Assembly (NCBI GenBank): GCA_964007475.1
Contig: OZ023274.1
Span: 2,542,001-2,606,000 of the forward strand
Length of the DNA stretch: 64,000 bases
From: Hybos culiciformis
Lineage: Eukaryota; Arthropoda; Insecta; Diptera; Hybotidae
Direction: 5' to 3'
Made by a program: the position numbers and the translations under genes. The notes below the pieces were generated by a model that saw only the letters and a list, made by a program, of their open reading frames with translations, searched no databases and was not told the DNA's origin. Of this stretch, positions 1 to 15,094 are shown piece after piece (position 1 is the stretch's first letter; each line of letters begins with the position of its first letter).

Positions 1-1435
1 ATAATTAAAAAAAAATTAAGTTATGTGATTGTTCTTTATTTTAGTGACATTTGTCCATTCTTCACTACGATTGAGAAATATTAAAAATAAAATGACAAAC
101 ACAATGGAAAGTTTGGGTCCTCAAACACCAATGAAAATATTTTTACAGGCTATGAATTTGATTGGCGAAGGCGTATTAAATTAAGCAACAAAGTTTTTTA
201 TTTTCAAATATTTATTTTTGTACATACTTTTTTTTGTATTTAGGTTTATTTTTTTTTTTTTTTTTAAACTTTTAAGATTAAATATTAAATATTAAAGTTT
301 TTGTAAATTTCACTAAGATTTTTTAATTATCAAGATTTTAAACTTTAGAAAGCATTTGCAAAAAGTTAAAAATAAAAAATAATAAGACATTGTGCAGCGA
401 AATTCAACTCTATATTCTATATTATTCTTAAAACTTTGAAAAAAAATAAATAAATAAATAAATTAATTACATATTATATTTAATAAATGAAAAAAAAACC
501 ACAACGCTGCATATTTTAACAAAATTTAATAAAAAACAGTGAAGAATATTGAATACTTTATAATTAAATTAATCTGTTATTTACTTTATTTATAATTGAA
601 TAAAATATTAACTAATATAGTATATTATTAAAATAAATAATAATTTTATTTATTTTTATGTTAATTTTGTTAGCAGAGCATGTTTACAGAACTACTAGTT
701 CTTCAGCCAATAATATTCTAATACTTTAGTAGTACTTAAAACAAATACTGAGAACAAAGTACTTATATGCTAATACTTGTAACCTTGTAAAGTATTAAAA
801 AATACTTTTTTCAAAAATTATTTAAATGCTTTTTTGATTCAAACTTTTTATTTAGTAGTTTTTTTCAAATCCAATTTCTTTTTAAGTACAATAACTTTTT
901 TTGAAAGAATTTATCAGCATTTGTTGCTTGAAATTTTTGAATTAATAGTCTTTCCGGCTTAATTTATTGTCAAGCGACGATTATTTATAATTTTTAATTA
1001 ATTCAAAATGAAGAAACGGTGATTTTCATAGAATAATAATACACATTTTACCTTAGAACCTTCATAGTTTATCAATTATTTTATCGATTGTTTCTTGCTC
1101 TGTAATTTTAATTTCTTAAAAATTTCTCTTTGAGATAGGATGAAGGATTCGTAATATTTTTCATTTACCACTATGTGTTGGAACTCAGTAATATATTAAG
1201 GTTTGTTATTTTTTTCTTAATCATCCTTTTCAAATCTGACCTAGATAACCTATTATGTTAAATTTTACATACTTTTGTGTCAAAAAATTTATCTTAGTTA
1301 TCAATGAAAAAATATTTTTTTGGAATTCTAATATGTGTAAAGGTTTTATTCAAATTGTTAAATATTCGCATTAACAATAATACAAAACGTCATAAAATGA
1401 AATACCTAGTAAAAAAGTTACAAAAGATTTTTCTA
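1..1435. other. AT-rich intergenic DNA, no gene seen
   Basis: This stretch is strongly AT-rich with many A and T runs and short degenerate repeats. I see no zinc-finger coding exon, no tRNA-like sequence and no terminal inverted repeat. It lies 3' of the minus-strand gene that ends at 1436, so part of it is probably that gene's 3' UTR and flank. Confidence 0.6.
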
Positions 1436-4042
1436 TCAATCCAGAACATTATGAGTAGTTTTTTTATGCGAATAAAGCCCGGAATTTTGAGTAAAACTTT
1501 GACCACATAAATCACAATGATAATTTTTAATACTGGAATGTCTCAATCTAAAAACAAAAATTTTAATGAATACATTTTTTTTACTAATCCTTTTGATTTC
1601 GCAAAACGTAATAACCAAAGTCAAATTAACATAAAAGAGTTATTGAAGCGAAGCTTCTTTACGGAGGTTATTGATGCATTATAGATGCATCATTGTTAAG
1701 AAATCGGAAATATTTTTAGACTTAATTACTTTAATATATATGTAATAACATTGACTTCGACTGTTATGTTTTGTTTATAAACAAACATTTGTCATTCTTA
1801 CATATGTGCCGCTAAACTTTTTTTTCGAGGAAATTTTGAAGAACATAACTTACACTCGAATGGTTTTTCATTTGAATGAGAAATCATGTGATCTTTAAGT
1901 AGTCTATTATCAAAAAAACTCTTGGAACATATTGTACACTTTGAAGGCTTCTCTCCTGTTTTTAATGAATAAAAAAAATTAATTAGGTATTTAAAAACCA
2001 TCGATAAAAAATAATATAGCTACCTGTATGCCTTCTCATATGAATAATAAGATCAGTAGGTCTATAATATCCTTTTCCGCAAACTTCACATTGAATAGAG
2101 TGTTTCTTTACATGCATTCGTATCTCATGAATTTTCTTTTCAGATCTAAGTTATAAATAAATTAAAAAAAAAAATAAAATCACAATTCTTTAAGCTCAAC
2201 AATAAGAGTTTCCGAACAAGCAAAATAAAGTAAAAACATTTTTTAGATGAAAATGTTGTAAAATTAGTGTTATGAAATTATTATGATGTTACGTCGCAAG
2301 TATTAGGATTAAATTACATACATATTATATTAAAATATTTTTCATAAAAAGAGAAAAAAAAAATATCACCCTTGGACAAAGCGTTTGTCGCAATGATCGC
2401 ATTTGTATCTTTTATCACCTTTGTGAATTCTTACATGAGATCGGTACCCTGAATTAGACATAAATTCTTTATTGCAATATTGACCTGAAATTAAATATTA
2501 TAATAAATATATATTTTAAAATTTTTGCAAAACTGATACATTATTATTCTATTACGGTAACGTGACATAACGTAATACCACATAATACCATTATGTAAAT
2601 TTTTGAATATGGCCTTAAGTGCCATTACAAATGGACATTGTGATGTTATGTCGCATGGCGTTTTCTCACGTCATCTATTAATGGGAGCGTCTTGAATTTT
2701 TTTAAATGTTTGAAAATAGATGAAAAGTTTATTGAAAAATTAATCTATGAAGCCGTTATTTGAATTTCTTAGAATTATTCTTCTTTCCTTTCGTCTCTAT
2801 CATCATCCCAAAGTTTTTTAAAAGAGATAATAAAGTATAAGATGTCACGTTGAATACTAAATTATTGACTTTTACGAACGTCCACCAAAATGTCAAACAT
2901 TTATAAAACATAGTTTTGAATACTTTATATTTTGTTAAATTAAAAGTTTATTAATCCATGCACCAAATGTAACTACATATATTATGTTCAAAATGTACAT
3001 ACATATATTGCATTCAAAATTCTATACCCATTTTTAATATGCAATGCGACATTTTATACTTTATCATCTCTGGCTTCAATTATAGATATTAAAAAATTTT
3101 TAATGAATAAAAATTGATCTTACACTTGAATTGTTTCTCGCCTGTGTGTCTTAATATGTGTTGTTTCAAAGATTTATGAGTAGTTACTTGTTTCCCACAT
3201 ATGTGGCAAGTTGTATTTTTCATATGACTTTCCAAAAAATGAAATTTAATTAGTTGTTGAGTTTTTCTAGTTACATCACATTTTGGGCAGTGCCACAATC
3301 CATCTTTGGATATTCCAAAATTTTTCGGATATTGAGTTTTCTTTCTCTTAACCGGACAGTCAGGATTATTAAATGTTGAAACTTTTTTTTTTAATATTTC
3401 CGGTTCAATTAATTCATTTTGTTGAATTATTAATAATTTTTTGTAATATTTTTCATGCTTGTTTTTAATATGATTGCTGAGAAGAATAGCTTTATCGTAA
3501 ACTGCCTCTATACACACTGTACAGTGATATTTTCCATCATTAAGTGGTTCGAATTGTAGCGAAGGGAAAATTTTGTGCACTTTTCGCATGTGGTTCATAA
3601 GATGAGCTTTATGTTTATAAGTAGAGATACATACTTTACAACCGAATTGTCTTAATTTTACATTCGTCTTTACTTCCTCTGCACTTTGGTTTTCATCAAA
3701 ATTTGAATTACTAACATCACTGAAATCTTCTTCTTGAATGCTGGTTAAAAGTTCGTTACTAGGTTCTATGGCTATTATGTCTGGCGAATCTTCATCAGAT
3801 TCATCCTTGATATTTTCTTCCTTAATCATTTCTACCTCATCTGACATTATTTGTAAGTATTGCTCATTTGATAAATGTTCTTCTACATGCGTTGTAAATT
3901 CTGTCCATATCGTTTCGGTCAGATTCGCTTCGCATTGATCCATATTCCATGAACAAAAAGTACATTCAATGGAAATAATATCGTTGTCGACGAAAATTTC
4001 ACCATATTTCTGACGTACCTCAGTTTGTTTTTTGGTTTCCAT
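1436..4042 (-). CDS. C2H2 zinc-finger protein, paralogue A (5 exons, 473 aa)
   Basis: Exons, in coding order: 3124-4042, 2370-2484, 2024-2145, 1802-1955, 1436-1547. They sum to 1422 nt, in frame, with GT-AG introns. The start METKKQ is the first ATG of the open frame and matches the starts of the two next paralogues. Residues 13-17 are YGEIF. Cys27 and Cys30 begin an atypical N-terminal finger that ends HVEEH. An acidic linker follows (about residues 65-125) with MIKEE-type Psi-K-x-E sites. Ten fingers follow: four in exon 1, including ones opening YHCTVC and WHCPKC, and six in exons 2-5. The exon 1/2 intron splits a cysteine codon (T|GT), and the exon 4/5 intron splits the finger ending AAHILRH. 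It is probably a nuclear DNA-binding regulator; the target is unknown. Intron 1 is 639 bp, against 229-250 bp in B-D. Confidence 0.88.
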
Positions 4043-5382
4043 GCCCCTTTATTTGGTTTTGCACCCTTTTATTGACTACTAAGTACAAATAAAATATAAA
4101 ATTAGATAGGTAGGTAAGTATTTGCTACTGCTAGGTATATAAAGGAAGTATTAACTTATTGAGCTACATTTTAATTTGACGTGAAGTCTCAAAGTAAGTT
4201 AAATTGAATCGAACTGGAATACTTTAGACCTATATGATGTTAACAGGGATGTCATACTTGAAAAGTGATTCAGCGGCAAAAAATTATTAAGAAGCTAAAG
4301 TAAAATAAAATTTTCGTAACTCAAAATGTGTGCCTTCCACTGGTTCTTATAAGAAACCAAATGTTTAGATTTTTTTACTGGTGTTGGTGGCTTCCCGAAG
4401 AACTTGATTAAATGTTTAACATTTTCTATTAATTTGAGGGTGAAACAAAAAATAATAGTTAAATTAATGTCATTGAGAGCCAATTCAATTTAAAGATTAC
4501 CAAACTTACTTAATTTTTTTTTGAAGTGGTAATTAAAATAGTAAATTAAATTATGCGTACCGAAAGTTGATCGGGAACCCTCTTGTCTGGTTTTTTGTCA
4601 TTAATATAAAGATAAAAATTATCGAATTAAGTGCTGGCGGGAATTTACAAGCATAAGTGAGAATAATGTAGTCTAAGCGGGAGGTTCCCGCCAATTGCGG
4701 GAGGTATGACACCCCTGGATGTTAATGATTGTAAATTGTAAATTATGTGGTCTTGTCTTTGTTTTTTCCAACTCACTTTTTGTAATCTTTCTTATATTTT
4801 GTATTTATATTTTGTATTTTTGTATTTCGTCTTAGTTGTTGATTATTTTTCTCAGTACATACTTGCTGTCAATCTAAAGTCAATTTTCAACTGTCCTATC
4901 ATAGCCTGTCCTGGTGGCCTCGGTGGTCCTGGTAGATGTATCGAGTGAACGCAGATAATTGTCAGTCGTCACTTCACTTTATCTTAATTAATTCTAATTG
5001 AGCGACACCTATAGGAATTAATACAAGCGGTTTGGTAGGATAAAAATAAAAAAAAGTGAAATCGTATGGAAAATTCAAATAAAAATTTAAGGCATCAAAA
5101 TCAACTTGATTCAAAAATAATTTTTAGTATGCAATATTTTATCATGTCTGATAAGGTAACAAGTTCTTGAATAAGCAAGATTTTGTAAAAAATTTTCATT
5201 TTATTTGGCTGTCTGTAAAACTTGGAAAGTGCAATCAACAAAATTATAAGAAAAGAAAAAAAATATGAAAGGATGAAAGCTAAAACAATTTGAAGGTTTG
5301 AAAGTTATATTTATTATACAGATGTTTGATCTAACAATAATACTAACATAAAATAAAAGAATAAAAAAATGCAAAAAAATTT
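4043..5382. other. Intergenic region upstream of gene A, containing a hAT-like MITE
   Basis: This holds the promoter side of gene A and the 3' flank of gene B. Stretches around 4043-4110 and 4730-4800 clearly match the region upstream of gene B (7411-7470 and 7670-7740), so the upstream DNA was duplicated together with the gene. The inserted element at 4244-4717 is listed separately. No other coding sequence is seen. Confidence 0.6.
4244..4717. mobile_element. Non-autonomous hAT-like DNA transposon (MITE), 474 bp
   Basis: The element begins CAGGGATGTCATAC and ends with the inverse of CAGGGGTGTCATAC, giving 14-bp terminal inverted repeats with one mismatch. It is flanked by a perfect 8-bp direct repeat, GATGTTAA, at 4236-4243 and 4718-4725. 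An 8-bp target duplication with CAGGG-type ends is typical of the hAT superfamily. No transposase frame is present, so it would need an enzyme supplied elsewhere. The homologous position upstream of gene B lacks it. Confidence 0.85.
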
Positions 5383-7410
5383 CTATGAAGTAAACTCATT
5401 ATGATTAGTTTTCTTATGGGAATAAAGTCCAGCATTTTGAGTAAAACTTTGACCACATAAATCACAATGATAATTTTTAATACTTGAATGTGTCAATCTG
5501 AAAGTAAATATATCTCTTATCAAAAACTATCTATAAAATGTTCATGTGACAAAACGTAATAGCCAAAGTCAAATTTAGCGGAAAACAGAATTAATGAAAC
5601 CTTATATTCATCTTTATTAAGATAACTATGAGATTTGTTGTTTATTTATTAGTACTTTGACTATTATGCTCTGTTCTTTCATATTTATGTTCTATTGCTT
5701 ACTTATGAGCCACTAAGCTTTTTTTCCGAGAAAATTTTGTAGAACAAAACTCACATTCGAATGGCTTTTCAGTTGAATGAGTAATCATGTGATCTTTAAG
5801 TAGTTTATTATCAAAAAAGCTCTTGGAACATACTTCACACTTGGCAGGCTTTTCTCCTATAAAAGAAAAATTATGAATAAGTAGGTATTTAAGAATAATA
5901 ATTGAAAATAAAATACCTGTGTGCCTTCTCATATGAATAATAAGATCAGAAGATTTGTAATATCCTTTTCCACAAACGTCACACTGAATAGTGTGTTTCT
6001 TTATATGCATTCGTATCTCGTGAATCTTCTTTTCTCCTCTAAAATTTTAAATAAATTAAATACAAATTAAAAAAAAATTAATTCACAGTAACATGTGCGC
6101 TAGAATATGTAGAGCCCAACAAATATTATAAAATATTCATACAGATAAAAAAAAAGAATCACCTTTGGATAAATCGTTTATCGCAATAATCACATTTGTA
6201 TCTTTTATCACCTTCATGAATTCTTACATGAGTTTTATATCCTGAACGATGTAGAAATGCTTTATCGCAATATGGACCTAAAATTAAAAATGTACAAAAC
6301 TAGGTTATAAAAATAAAATTACATATTTTAAATGTGTGGTAAATAATTGTAAAATACGGAGGTCAGCCTACATTTATGTTCAATTCAAAATTCAATAATG
6401 AAATAATTTTTTCTATTCATTAGAATTTTCTTCACTTGTTCTCTATTTTCAAATCTATGTTTTATTTATCGATATTGAAAAATGTATAAGGAAAAAAAAA
6501 TCTCACACTTTAATTTTTTCTCGCCTGTGTGTGTTAATATATGATCTTCCAAAGATGAATGAGTTGTTACTTGCTTCCCACAAATATGACATGTGTTATT
6601 TCTTACATGCATTTCCTTAAAATGAACTTTAATTCGTTCTCGAGTTGTTTTAGTAACATCACATTTTGGGCAGTGCCACAATCCATCATTGGATATCTCG
6701 AAATTTTTCAGATATTTGAATTTCTTTTCCGTAAATATTAAATCTTTTTTTTTTAATATTTCCGATTCAATTAATTCATTTTGTTGAATTGTTAATAATT
6801 TTTTGTAATATTTTTCATGTCTATTTTTAATATGATTGCTGAGAAGAATAGCCTTATCGTAAACGGCCTCTATACACACTGTACAGTGATATTTTCCATC
6901 ATTAAGTGGTTCGAATTGTAGCGAAGAGAAAATTTTGTGCACTTTTCGCATGTGATTCATAAGAAAAGCTTTTCGTTCATAAGTAGTAAGACATATTTTA
7001 CAACCGAATTTTTTTGATTTTGTATCCATTTCATCGGAGTTTATTTCCTCTGTTGTTTGTATTTCATCAAAATATGAATTACTAACATCACTGAAATCTT
7101 CTTCTTGAATACTGGTTAAAAGTTCGTAACTATGTTCGATGGCTATTATGTCTGGCGAATCTTCATCAGATTCAGCTTTGATATTTTCTTCCTTAATCAT
7201 TCCTTCCTCTTCTGACATCTGTAAGTATTGTACATTTGATAAATGTTCTTCTACATGCGTTGTAAATTCTGTCCATACCGTTTCGGTAAGATTTGGTTCA
7301 CATTGATCCAATTTCCATGAACAAAAAGTACATTCAATGGAAATAATATCGTTCTCGATGAAAATTTCACCATATTTCTGACGTAGTTCAGTTTCTTTTT
7401 TGGTTTCCAT
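5383..7410 (-). CDS. C2H2 zinc-finger protein, paralogue B (5 exons, 469 aa)
   Basis: Exons: 6507-7410, 6163-6277, 5917-6038, 5703-5856, 5383-5497, total 1410 nt. The start METKKE matches gene A. The N-terminal module reads YGEIFIEND, then a CTFC finger ending HVEEH. An acidic linker with IKEE and IKAE follows, then ten C2H2 fingers. Exons 2-4 have exactly the lengths of those in A, C and D (115, 122 and 154 nt), and intron phases are identical. Finger linkers are [18 protein letters not shown] and [10 protein letters not shown], only partly like the classic TGEKPY. Tandem duplication with A and C is clear from sequence, order and strand. Expected to be a nuclear DNA-binding factor; no experimental role can be inferred. 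Confidence 0.9.
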
Positions 7411-8831
7411 GCCCCTTTATTTGGTTTTGCCACCTTTTATTGACTACTACAAATAAAATATAAAATTAGGGGTATACCTTTATAAAGTAGGTATAGGTAG
7501 ATAATTGGTAATATACTATCCCCTATGTAGGTACCTACCTATATTAAGTTTTGGGCTAGGTACCTTTCGATTTGACTTGATCGATGTCTTAATTAAATTG
7601 AATTGAATCGAACTCGAATTGAAATAGATACTTAAATGTTAGATCAATTAATAATGCAATAATTGTAGCGTAAATTATAAATTATGTGGTGTGGCTTTGT
7701 TTTTGTTCTATCCAAATCAATTCAACTGTTTGGTGGCTGTTTTCAAAGTGTCAACAATTGTCCAATCGTCACTTTACTTTATTTAAAATTTTAATTTATA
7801 TTTTTATAAATTTCTTTTATTTATTTTTGTTTGCTTCAGTTTCAGTCAGCAAAACACTTATAAAAAGCAGCTGGAACTTGCCCCTTGAGCTTGAAGGTGA
7901 TTTTTTCATCCGAATTTTATTAACAAAGTCGAAACGTCAAAATAGGAAAGCGAGCGACAACTGAATGCACAGTTTTTTCACTTGATGAGTAGAGTTGCGA
8001 TTTGGTTGCGACCAGCAAGCTTACCATCTAGTTTTCATACATTCGAGGTATATAATGTCAGAAAATAAGAAAAGCGACATCTATCATTAAAAAAAAAATC
8101 ACTAAAAATATTTTCTATAAAATATATACTATTCTAGGGGCTAGTCTATGTAGTGTAGTCTTCCACATATATTCATGAACGAAATAGAACATTTTCCTTA
8201 AGGTGAAAACACAATTGGGGCGACAACGACGGCGACAGCGATTTTTCATATAAAAAAGTCGCCTCAATTGTTTCATTCTCATACAAATATATGGTTTTTG
8301 ACAGTCGCTATCGCTGTCGTTACGCTGTCGCCCCAATTGTGTTTTCACCTTAAAGGTTTTGGGGCGACAGCGACGGCGACAGCGATAGCGACTGTCAAAA
8401 ACCATATATTTGTATGAGAATGAAACAATTGAGGCGACTTTTTGATATGAAAAATCGCTGTCGCCGTCGTTGTCGCCCCAATACCAATTGTGTTTTCACC
8501 TTTAAGTGGAAATATCGAAGCATTTTCAAAGGCTAAAGCTGTAAAAATTCTTGGACAATATTTACTTTTTAATAGTACCTACCTTACTTATAAGTACCTG
8601 CAGTTACAATGGATAAATGTTCTCTGTAGTCTTCTTCTTGTGCATTTCAATTTTTACTCGTAATTCATTCTAGTAAATACTTAAAAATTATACTAAAATA
8701 CATATTAAAAGCCAAAAACAATTTGAAAATAATTTTATATATTTATTCAGATTTTCAAATATTTGCTCTAACAATAATACATCTCATAAAATAAAAGGCA
8801 GTAAAAAGATATAAATTTGTTTTTATGAAAT
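7411..8831. other. Intergenic region between genes B and C
   Basis: This contains the upstream region of gene B, with blocks matching the region upstream of gene A, then the fold-back MITE pair at 8202-8501 and the 3' flank of gene C. Short open frames here run through repeats and show no domain. Confidence 0.6.
8202..8501. mobile_element. Fold-back MITE, two copies head to head, TTAA-flanked
   Basis: The outer ends read GGTGAAAACACAATTGG on the left, with its inverse on the right. TTAA lies at 8198-8201 and 8502-8505. A third terminus plus TTAA lies inside (8350-8353), so 8202-8349 is one self-complementary unit and 8354-8501 is an inverted, end-truncated second unit. Both contain GC-rich motifs such as CGACGGCGACAGCG. 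No coding capacity is present. TTAA flanks suggest mobilisation of piggyBac type, but this is inference from four bases. Confidence 0.7.
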
Positions 8832-11029
8832 CTACTCAATGTGATTAGTTTTCTTATGGGAATAAAGCCCAGCATTTTGAGTGAAACTTTGACCACATAA
8901 ATCACAATGATAATTTTTAATACTAGAATGTGTCAATCTGAAATAAAATATATTTTAATGAAAAAAAGTTTTTTTTTCCAACAATTTTGAATGTACATAT
9001 TCACTTAAGTTTAACGTAATAGCCAAAGTCGAATTTAGGGCAAAACAGAATTACTGAAACCTATCAATTATCTTTATTAAGATAACCGCAAGATTTTCCA
9101 TTTATTTATATTTATTTATTAGTAACTTAATTTACTTTATCTTTGATTATATGTATGAAATACTAGTAGGTAATGCAGACTTTGACTATTTTACTCAGCT
9201 TACTCATATTTATCTTCTATTGCTTACTTGTGTGCCGCTAAACTATTTTTCCGTGAAAATTTTGAAGCACAAAATTCACACTCGAATGGCTTTTCATTTG
9301 AATGAGTAACCATGTGATCTTTAAGTAGTTTATTATCAAAAAAACTCTTGGAGCATACTTCGCATTTTGAAGGTTTTTCTCCTGTACAAAAAAAGATATA
9401 AATAAAAATATTAATTTAAAGCAAAAAAAAAAAATACCTGTATGTCTTCTCATATGAATTATAAGATCAGAAGATCTATAATATCCTTTTCCACAAACGT
9501 CACACTTAATAGTGTGCTTCTTTATATGCATTCGTATCTCGTGAATCTTCTTTTCTGTTCTAAAATTTTAAGAAGGTATATACTTAACATATATATAATT
9601 TATTGTGTAAAAAAACCTGAAATCGCAGTTTTATTTTGCAACAAAACAAAAAAAGTAGGATTAAATTTGATAAATATATTAGTATTAGCATAATATTAGG
9701 ATGTTACAAATCTAAGGATTATTATAAAATGTTCAGATGCATAAAAAAAAATATCACCTTTGGATAAATCGTTTATCACAATAATCGCATTTATATCTTT
9801 TATCACCTTCATGAATTCTGACATGAGCTCTATATACCGAACGATATAAAAATGCTTTATCGCAATATGGACCTAGAATTAAAATATATAACTAGGAAAT
9901 TAAAATAAAATAAATTATTTCAAATGTTTACGTAAAGTGAATAATTTATTTAATTGTGGAAGCAACTAACTTTATTTTCAATGTTTCAAAATTGATAAAA
10001 ATTTTATTTAATGTATTTTTATTTTTTAGAATATTCTTCTCTTGTCCTCTATCTTCTTAACTTTATTTATCGTCAATATTTAAAAATTTATAATGAAAAA
10101 AAAAAAAATAAATAGAACTCACACTTCAATTTTTTCTCTCCTGTGTGTGTTAAAATATGTTGTTCCAAAGATGAATGAGTTGTTACTTGCTTCCCACAAA
10201 TATGACATGTGTTATTTCTTACATGACTTTCCTTAAAATGAACTTTAATTCGTTCTTGAGTTTTTCTAGTGACATCACATTTTGGACAGTGCCATAATCC
10301 ATCATTTGACATCCCAAAATTTTTCGGGTATCGAATTTTCTTTTTAAGATATATTGTATCCTTATTTTTTAAGATTTCTGATTCAATTAATTCATTTTGT
10401 TGCATTGTTAATAATTGTTTATAATATTTTTCATGTCTATTTTTAATATGATTGCTGAGAAAAATAGCTTTATTGTAAACTGCCTCTATACACACTGTAC
10501 AATGATATTTTCCATCATTTAGTGGTTCGAATTGTAGTGAAGAGAAGATTCTGTGCACTCCCCGCATATGCTTCATAAGTAAACGTTGATTTTTATAAGT
10601 GGTAAGACATATCTTACATTGAAGTTTTCTCAGTTTACTATTCATTTCATTGGCCGTTACAATTACTTCGTCTGCAATTTGAGTTTCTTCTATATTCGAA
10701 TCACTCAAGTCACTTAAATTTTCTTGAATTTTGGTTGGGGATTCGTAACTATGTTCAATGGCCACTATGTCTGTTAATTCAGTTTTGAAAACGTTATTCT
10801 CAATCAGTTCTACCTCATCTGACATTATTTTTGAGAAATGTTCATTTGCTAAATGTTCTTCTACATGCGTTGTAAACTCTGTCCATATCGTTTCGGTAAG
10901 ATTCGGTTCACATTGATCCAATTTCCATGAACAAAAAGTACATTCAATGGAAATAATATCGTTCTCGATGAAAATTTCACCATATTTCGGACGAAATTCT
11001 AGTAGTTCTATTTCTGTTTTGATTTCCAT
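8832..11029 (-). CDS. C2H2 zinc-finger protein, paralogue C (5 exons, 467 aa)
   Basis: Exons: 10123-11029, 9758-9872, 9438-9559, 9228-9381, 8832-8937, total 1404 nt. The start [11 protein letters not shown] carries a Psi-K-x-E motif at residues 3-6. The N-terminal module is YGEIFIEND with a CTFC...HVEEH finger almost identical to B. A shorter acidic linker follows, then ten C2H2 fingers in the same order as A, B and D. The exon 4/5 junction splits the finger opening FECEFC and ending HKLTH. Intron 4 keeps a block (near 9015-9085) also present in the matching introns of A, B and D, as expected for recent duplication. Likely a nuclear regulator. Confidence 0.9.
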
Positions 11030-11867
11030 GCTATTTATTTTTTTACTACTGAAAAAAAATAATTATTTATAATTTTGGATTTGGGCTACATTTTGTTTTG
11101 ATAGTAAAAAACTAACTTGTAATTTTGCACATCCAATTTCAACTCGAATTCACTATTTATTTTCAGGGCGAACAAAAGTTTTATGATAATTGTAATGTAA
11201 TAATTAATTCCTTTTAAATTCCTCTAAATTAAATTCTAAAAAACCAAATTCAATAGTAATAATTTATAAATTGTAAAGTAATGTATGCGAATGCCTCGCT
11301 TTATTTTTATTTTTTGCTTTTATTTCTAAATCGTACCACTCACCGCTTGCAAATATATCCTCTCCTACATTTAAATGCCCAAATAGTGCCCTCTATGACC
11401 AAAAATTGAACTGATAAGGTCATATAAAATAATTTTAACATTAGAAATTTGTATGAATTTTATTTGAGCTATAAAATATTAATTAATTAATAAAAATGGA
11501 TGGAAAAAAACTCCCACAGCTGCGGAATATCACTGTGCTGCAAACGACCGAACACGCTGTAGAATAATGGCAATATCACTACATCATGACGGCACAACAT
11601 TTCTGGAATTGAGACATTACAAAAGAATCCGATACAAATTTTTAGAATTATTGTTTGTTTCAGAACTGAATCCTAAATTGTATGGTAAGAAATCAATTCA
11701 AAAGCCAAGGAAGAAGAAAGCCAATAAAGAGGAACTATTTAATACAAAAAACTTAAAAAATTGTAAAAAATAATTTTCTAGTATTGAAAAATAATATTTA
11801 TTCAGAATAAAGAACATCATAGTTATAATAAAAGATATGTAGGTATTCTACACAGTAAAAAAAAAAA
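11030..11867. other. Intergenic region between genes C and D
   Basis: AT-rich promoter side of gene C and 3' flank of gene D. A motif near 11381-11405 (AGTGCCCTCTATGACC) resembles one at 36403-36419, so a small dispersed repeat may be present. A 68-codon open frame at 11567-11773 has no recognisable domain and is not called. Confidence 0.5.
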
Positions 11868-14171
<2,304 letters not shown>

Positions 14172-15094
14172 TTTGATTTATTTTCGTCTTAAATTTGAAA
14201 AAAAAAAAAAAAAACAATAAAAAGAAAACAATTCATATTCAATTTTCTTTTAAATTAAAATTTTGTTTACTAATAATCTACTCCTGCTGCAGTCCAGGTT
14301 GTGTCACAGTGTCAACGGTCCCAACTATTGAAAATGATATTAAATTGTCATCATAAGAAGGAATTTAATAGTAGAGGAGGAGTAGCGTTTTATTGACATT
14401 TTTTGTTTACTTTTTTTCAGAATTTTAGTTGATTTGGTAACAGGCTTTATTTGCACTTAATTTAAAGGTTGGTTCAACGTTCTAAGTTCGCCTTTTCAAA
14501 ATCTGCACATACTTGCATTTTTTCTTATTTATTACTTTTTAATTTTGTTTTTTTATATCAAAAACAAGAATTCCAAATACAAAAAAGTTCAAAAAATGCG
14601 TATTCAAAAAAATATTCATAAATAGGTAGTTATTCGAGAATTGAAGTGTTATAAATCTTTCTTTTCTTCATACAGGCGACATTTATTGAAGGTATTATTT
14701 TATTTGCATCATTTTTTTTTAAATGTTTGATGAAGGTGTTTTTAAAACCATTAAATTATGATATCAATTTTTAATGTTAACAGCAACAATATATGATTCA
14801 TTCAAAAAGGAACCAAATAAAAAATAATTTCGCTCGAATATCCAGTGCGATGCGATTAATAAAATTTCCTAAAAAAGTTAACATAATTAATATTTATGAA
14901 ATATTGTATGTACTTAAATTTTTATTAATCCTTTGAGAGCCTATTTAAAAAATGTTTAAAAAATTTTTAATACATAATTTTAAATGAAATTAATAAGTCA
15001 ATGTTTTATACAAATTTTTTTTTTTCTAATTCAAATCAAAGTTGTATTTACATAAAAGTAAAAATTATACTTATAACATTATAATAGTTATTTA
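14172..15094. other. Intergenic region between genes D and E
   Basis: AT-rich sequence upstream of gene D and downstream of gene E. I see no coding exon, inverted-repeat element or RNA gene here. Confidence 0.5.
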
